A stretch of DNA of 64,000 bases from Halalkalibacter krulwichiae (GTDB lineage: Bacteria; Bacillota; Bacilli; Bacillales; Bacillaceae_D). The position numbers and the translations under genes were made by a program. The stretch is from positions 4,053,501 to 4,117,500 of the forward strand of contig NZ_CP020814.1 of the NCBI RefSeq assembly GCF_002109385.1, given 5' to 3'. This document shows, piece by piece, positions 61,114 to 64,000 of the stretch (within the stretch, counting starts at the first letter, position 1; every line of letters starts with the position of its first letter). Under the pieces are notes generated by a model. It was not told the origin of the DNA. It saw only the letters and a list, made by a program, of their open reading frames with translations, and ran no database searches.

Positions 61114-61278
61114 GTATATTGGCGGAGGTGGAGATTATTCTTGTGAATTTTCAAAAAAATGGTTTTATAATCATTGTTATTTTTATAATTATCCAACAGG
61201 CACCCCACTAGTTGTAATTCTTTTGGTAAAATTCATTTAAGTAAACTATCTTCTAGATTGAAAGTGTGGTGGTAAAAT

Positions 61279-63528
61279 ATGAAACTATTCATTGATTATA
61301 AAAAGCTAAATGATACTAATTTCTTTAAAGATCAGAAGGGTGTAAAACTGGAAGAACCTACAGTTCAAAAACTCAAAAATGAGATACTATATGGTAATTG
61401 TTCAAGTTTTCTTATTTCAGGTTATCGCGGGGCCGGCAAAACATCGTACATTGACATAATAGAAAATGAAGTCGCTAATGAAAACAGGATATTTGTGAGA
61501 TTAAATTTATCCAAATACAGTAGCTATTCATTATTAATGAGAAAGTTAATTAGGAGTATCTATGAAGAGATTCCTGAAGATAGACTAAATAAACTAGAAA
61601 AAGATGATAAAAAGTTATGGACTAAATTAGGATTGCTTTATGAAAGAACGTTTAACGATATTTCCAATGTAAATAAAACTGAACTAACTACAGAAATGAG
61701 TAATTCATTAAAGGCTGTCATTGACTTCAAAAAGTTCATCTTAATCTTCTCTACTCTAATATTTTCAGCAATTAATTTTAAATGGGACTTATTAAGTTAC
61801 ATATTTAATTATTTTACTAATTTAATTGGGTGGGTACTTCTTATCGGCGCCTCTATTTGGGGTTGTGTTGAAGGATTTAAATTACATACGGCAATAACAA
61901 AGAAAAGTTTAACTAACCAAGTTCTAAGTAGACAGAGTTTATACGACGATGAAATTGCTGAACACCGTTTAACAGAGATATTAACCGAACTAAAAGAACA
62001 TCATATTACATTCGTGTTTGTATTTGATGAACTGGATAAACTGGATATAAAGAGTGTTGAGAGCATAATAAATGAAACAAAATCATTGATGCTGAGTGGA
62101 TTGGGCACATTTCTGATTGTTGCAGGACAACAACTTTATTATAAGTACTATGATTCGCCTACTGAAGACGATTCGATATTATCAAGCCTATTTGCGAACA
62201 CTTTTCATATACCTCTCGCTAGTGACGATATCCTCCTTGAATTGTTCAACCGATTAATCACTAAAAAAGAAGACGTATCTGATGAGGCCATTAATCAATA
62301 TTTCTTAGCCTTAACATTAAATTCAAATCGATTGCCAAGAAAGTTTATGAACCTTATACGAGAAGAAATTGAATGGGAAGGTAATAAAGCTTATATCGAT
62401 TTAGAAAAATTAACAGCTAAAAATGAAGTGATGGCAACTTGTTTAAGGGTAGTTCAGGAAATAGAGGAAAGCGCACTTCAAGATTTCACAGAAGAGTATG
62501 ATAAAGGAATAAAAGACTTTTTATCATACCAACTATACAGATGGATACAAATGATCATTAGAAAAAAAAGCAGACCCTTTCAGTTAGAAGAAATCACAAA
62601 GATTTCTAATGAACAACTACCTTCTATACTCGAAGAATATGAAAAGTTACTAATAGATTTGTCTGAAATCCTAAAAGATAAATTAGTAGAAGCAAAGTTA
62701 TTAACACCAACCAACGAGGGTCTAAATAGTAAGGAATATTTAGTTTTCAATGAAGTAATCCTTAATGACGAGCCACAAGATCTTGAAACTTTAAGTCATA
62801 ATACAAGATTAATAAATCAAATTATTAATATTGAAAGCATGATTATTAAAGTTGCGGATATGACCAATTCTCGTAAGTTTGGTGATACATTAGAAGCTAC
62901 GGTAAATACACTCGTAACAAAAGGCTATCTAAAACAATACTGGGTAAAACACGTCACTAAAATATTAGAGCTTATTTCCATTAGTGAAAAGTTAAGCAAG
63001 AACAATTCTCTTTCAGCCAATGAGGTAAATGTCATACAAGAAGCAAAGGTTCAAATCAATCGCCTAGAGTCTGAAATTAGAGAACAATATTACTATCTTA
63101 AAACGAGGTTCATATACAATAATCAACAAGTAAAAGTAGAATGGGATAATTCAAAAAGAAAATATGCTGATTTCATTTTAAGGTATACAGACGACAACCA
63201 ACCAGATATATTGTTTGAGGTGAAAATGGGGTCTAGTATTAATGGAATTCAGTCATCCTTAAATAGTTTAATATCTTATAATCAGATCACTCAAAAGAAA
63301 AATAAATTAGTGCTTATTTTCAAAAATGACTTTGATAAAAAGTATGGCTATGAGAGATTAGCAAATTTTGTGAGTAGCGGATTTAAAGAGTTCGAATCAG
63401 ACATTTATCTTTATATAGAAGATAATAATATCGAGGAATCCTATAGTGAGTTTTTAAGCAAGACCTTAACAAATAACAGTGACCATATCGGATTTCTAGA
63501 AGTCACTAAAAATGAAAAATCAGTTTAA
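61279..63528 (+). CDS. KAP-like membrane P-loop NTPase with a C-terminal PD-(D/E)XK-like nuclease domain
   Basis: A 749-aa protein. Walker A is GYRGAGKT at residues 48-55, then two membrane helices at about 152-167 and 173-198, then Walker B FVFVFDELDKLD at 245-256. Membrane helices inserted between Walker A and B are the hallmark of KAP-family NTPases. A long helical region follows (about 380-620), and the C-terminal part has the nuclease-like pattern D631-x15-E647-V-K649 in YADFILRYTD...PDILFEVKMG. No known defence family fits the whole. The gene is monocistronic and visibly more AT-rich than its neighbours, which suggests horizontal transfer. It may act in phage defence; this is inferred from the domain combination. 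Confidence 0.75.
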   Translation: MKLFIDYKKLNDTNFFKDQKGVKLEEPTVQKLKNEILYGNCSSFLISGYRGAGKTSYIDIIENEVANENRIFVRLNLSKYSSYSLLMRKLIRSIYEEIPEDRLNKLEKDDKKLWTKLGLLYERTFNDISNVNKTELTTEMSNSLKAVIDFKKFILIFSTLIFSAINFKWDLLSYIFNYFTNLIGWVLLIGASIWGCVEGFKLHTAITKKSLTNQVLSRQSLYDDEIAEHRLTEILTELKEHHITFVFVFDELDKLDIKSVESIINETKSLMLSGLGTFLIVAGQQLYYKYYDSPTEDDSILSSLFANTFHIPLASDDILLELFNRLITKKEDVSDEAINQYFLALTLNSNRLPRKFMNLIREEIEWEGNKAYIDLEKLTAKNEVMATCLRVVQEIEESALQDFTEEYDKGIKDFLSYQLYRWIQMIIRKKSRPFQLEEITKISNEQLPSILEEYEKLLIDLSEILKDKLVEAKLLTPTNEGLNSKEYLVFNEVILNDEPQDLETLSHNTRLINQIINIESMIIKVADMTNSRKFGDTLEATVNTLVTKGYLKQYWVKHVTKILELISISEKLSKNNSLSANEVNVIQEAKVQINRLESEIREQYYYLKTRFIYNNQQVKVEWDNSKRKYADFILRYTDDNQPDILFEVKMGSSINGIQSSLNSLISYNQITQKKNKLVLIFKNDFDKKYGYERLANFVSSGFKEFESDIYLYIEDNNIEESYSEFLSKTLTNNSDHIGFLEVTKNEKSV

Positions 63529-63573
63529 GCTAACATTATTTAGGACTTGTGTTTTTTTATTACAAAAGAAGTA

Positions 63574-63596
63574 ACCCCACTCTTTTAGAGTGGGGT
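63574..63596 (+). terminator. Hairpin after the NTPase gene
   Basis: ACCCCACTCT / AGAGTGGGGT, a perfect 10-bp stem with a 3-base loop, 45 bases past the stop. The T run is short (TGTTT), so termination may be partial. Confidence 0.65.
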
Positions 63597-63635
63597 CTGT
63601 TTAGTTGGCAAAATTCAATCTTCTTGAGTGAAAAG

Positions 63636-63665
63636 GGAAGCATGAGAACCGTCCCCCCGCTTCTC
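63636..63665. repeat. REP element, GGGACGGTTCT family (inverted copy)
   Basis: GGAAGCATGAGAACCGTCCC and following CCCGCTTCTC end within the stop codon area of the alcohol-dehydrogenase gene. It is a single copy. Confidence 0.8.
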
Positions 63666-64000
63666 ACTCATTAAACAAAACAGCCTTCAACACATCCTGT
63701 TCCATACTTTTCGCAAAAGCTTCTCTAGCAGTTAATAAAGGAAAGAGGGAAATTACTTCCTTTAAAGGTTCTTGATAATGGACCAGTATCTCCTCGGCTT
63801 CCTTGTAATCAACGGGATCACATCCATAGCTGGTTAATAAGGGCACCTCTTTCCTGACCAATTCTGTTAGAAACAAACTCATTTCTTCTTCATAGAGAGC
63901 TACTAGTACAACTTTCCCTCCCTTTTTCACACTAGTTATGCCGCTTTTTAGAGCAGCTGATGAACCAGAGCACTCAAACAAAACATCTACTTCTCCTTCT
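63664..64000 (-). CDS. Zinc-type alcohol/polyol dehydrogenase, C-terminal part (runs off the window)
   Basis: The reading frame is open to the last base of the window and continues beyond it; about 112 codons are visible. DVLFECSGSSAALKSGITSVKKGGKVVLVALYEEE is the Rossmann part of a medium-chain dehydrogenase of the butanediol/sorbitol group, and ILVHYQEPLKEVISLFPLLTAREAFAKSMEQDVLKAVLF is its C-terminal end. The N-terminal catalytic zinc part is outside, so substrate cannot be assigned. Confidence 0.85.
   Translation of the reverse strand, partial: EGEVDVLFECSGSSAALKSGITSVKKGGKVVLVALYEEEMSLFLTELVRKEVPLLTSYGCDPVDYKEAEEILVHYQEPLKEVISLFPLLTAREAFAKSMEQDVLKAVLFNE

Overview
The window looks like a chromosomal segment from a low-to-mid GC, endospore-former-type member of the Bacillaceae (Firmicutes). 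Strong GGAGG-type ribosome binding sites, frequent TTG/GTG starts, Bacillus-type families (FapR-controlled FabI, IolS-like aldo/keto reductase, OpuA with a GbsR-type regulator, flotillin FloT, ComQXPA) and Rho-independent terminators all support this. A salt- or alkali-tolerant relative is plausible but is inference only. Almost all genes are on the minus strand. No rRNA, tRNA or CRISPR was seen.

Layout: (1) 1-11.6 kb: housekeeping and small genes (fabI with a FapR box, lipoproteins, a KatX-like catalase, an ECF sigma/DUF4179 anti-sigma pair, a PadR/HAAS pair with three operator-like dyads, small membrane proteins, an IolS-like reductase). Two intergenic arrays share a 52-bp period, and a REP-associated tyrosine transposase (RAYT) lies at 10.9 kb. 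(2) 12.0-23.5 kb: the most interesting region. A circular-bacteriocin locus (structural gene, DUF95/SpoIIM-like protein, large membrane protein, ATPase, 50-aa hydrophobic putative immunity peptide, and an MFP/ATPase/permease exporter) lies directly downstream of a complete ComQ-ComX-ComP-ComA type quorum-sensing cassette. The 56-aa comX gene sits between comQ and comP. ComP is split by an apparent -1 frameshift. A perfect 9-3-9 dyad lies upstream of the bacteriocin operon promoter. (3) 23.7-30.0 kb: OpuA glycine-betaine transporter, GbsR-family regulator and a secreted GH13 amylase. (4) 30.5-32.3 kb: a lipoprotein and a SHOCT protein. (5) 32.8-46.8 kb: a 13-gene amino-sugar catabolic operon (ABC sugar importer, NagA, NagB, FGGY kinase, SIS protein, PLP lyase, RidA, deacetylase, isomerase, dehydrogenase) under a GntR/UTRA regulator. 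(6) 47-49.3 kb: polar amino-acid ABC transporter. (7) 49.5-54.4 kb: two CBO0543-family membrane proteins, an HTH protein, a GNAT, a flotillin and a second RAYT. (8) 55.0-61.1 kb: a second nagA-nagB pair fused to a TRAP transporter operon with a LacI regulator and palindromic operators. (9) 61.3-63.5 kb: an AT-rich orphan gene encoding a KAP-like membrane-spanning P-loop NTPase with a C-terminal PD-(D/E)XK-like nuclease domain, a candidate defence protein. (10) The right edge holds the 3' part of a zinc-type alcohol dehydrogenase.

REP-like short palindromic repeats of three families are scattered through the window. They mostly abut the 3' ends of minus-strand genes, and in two places they lie inside coding sequence. 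Two of the families each sit against the 3' end of one of the two RAYT genes.
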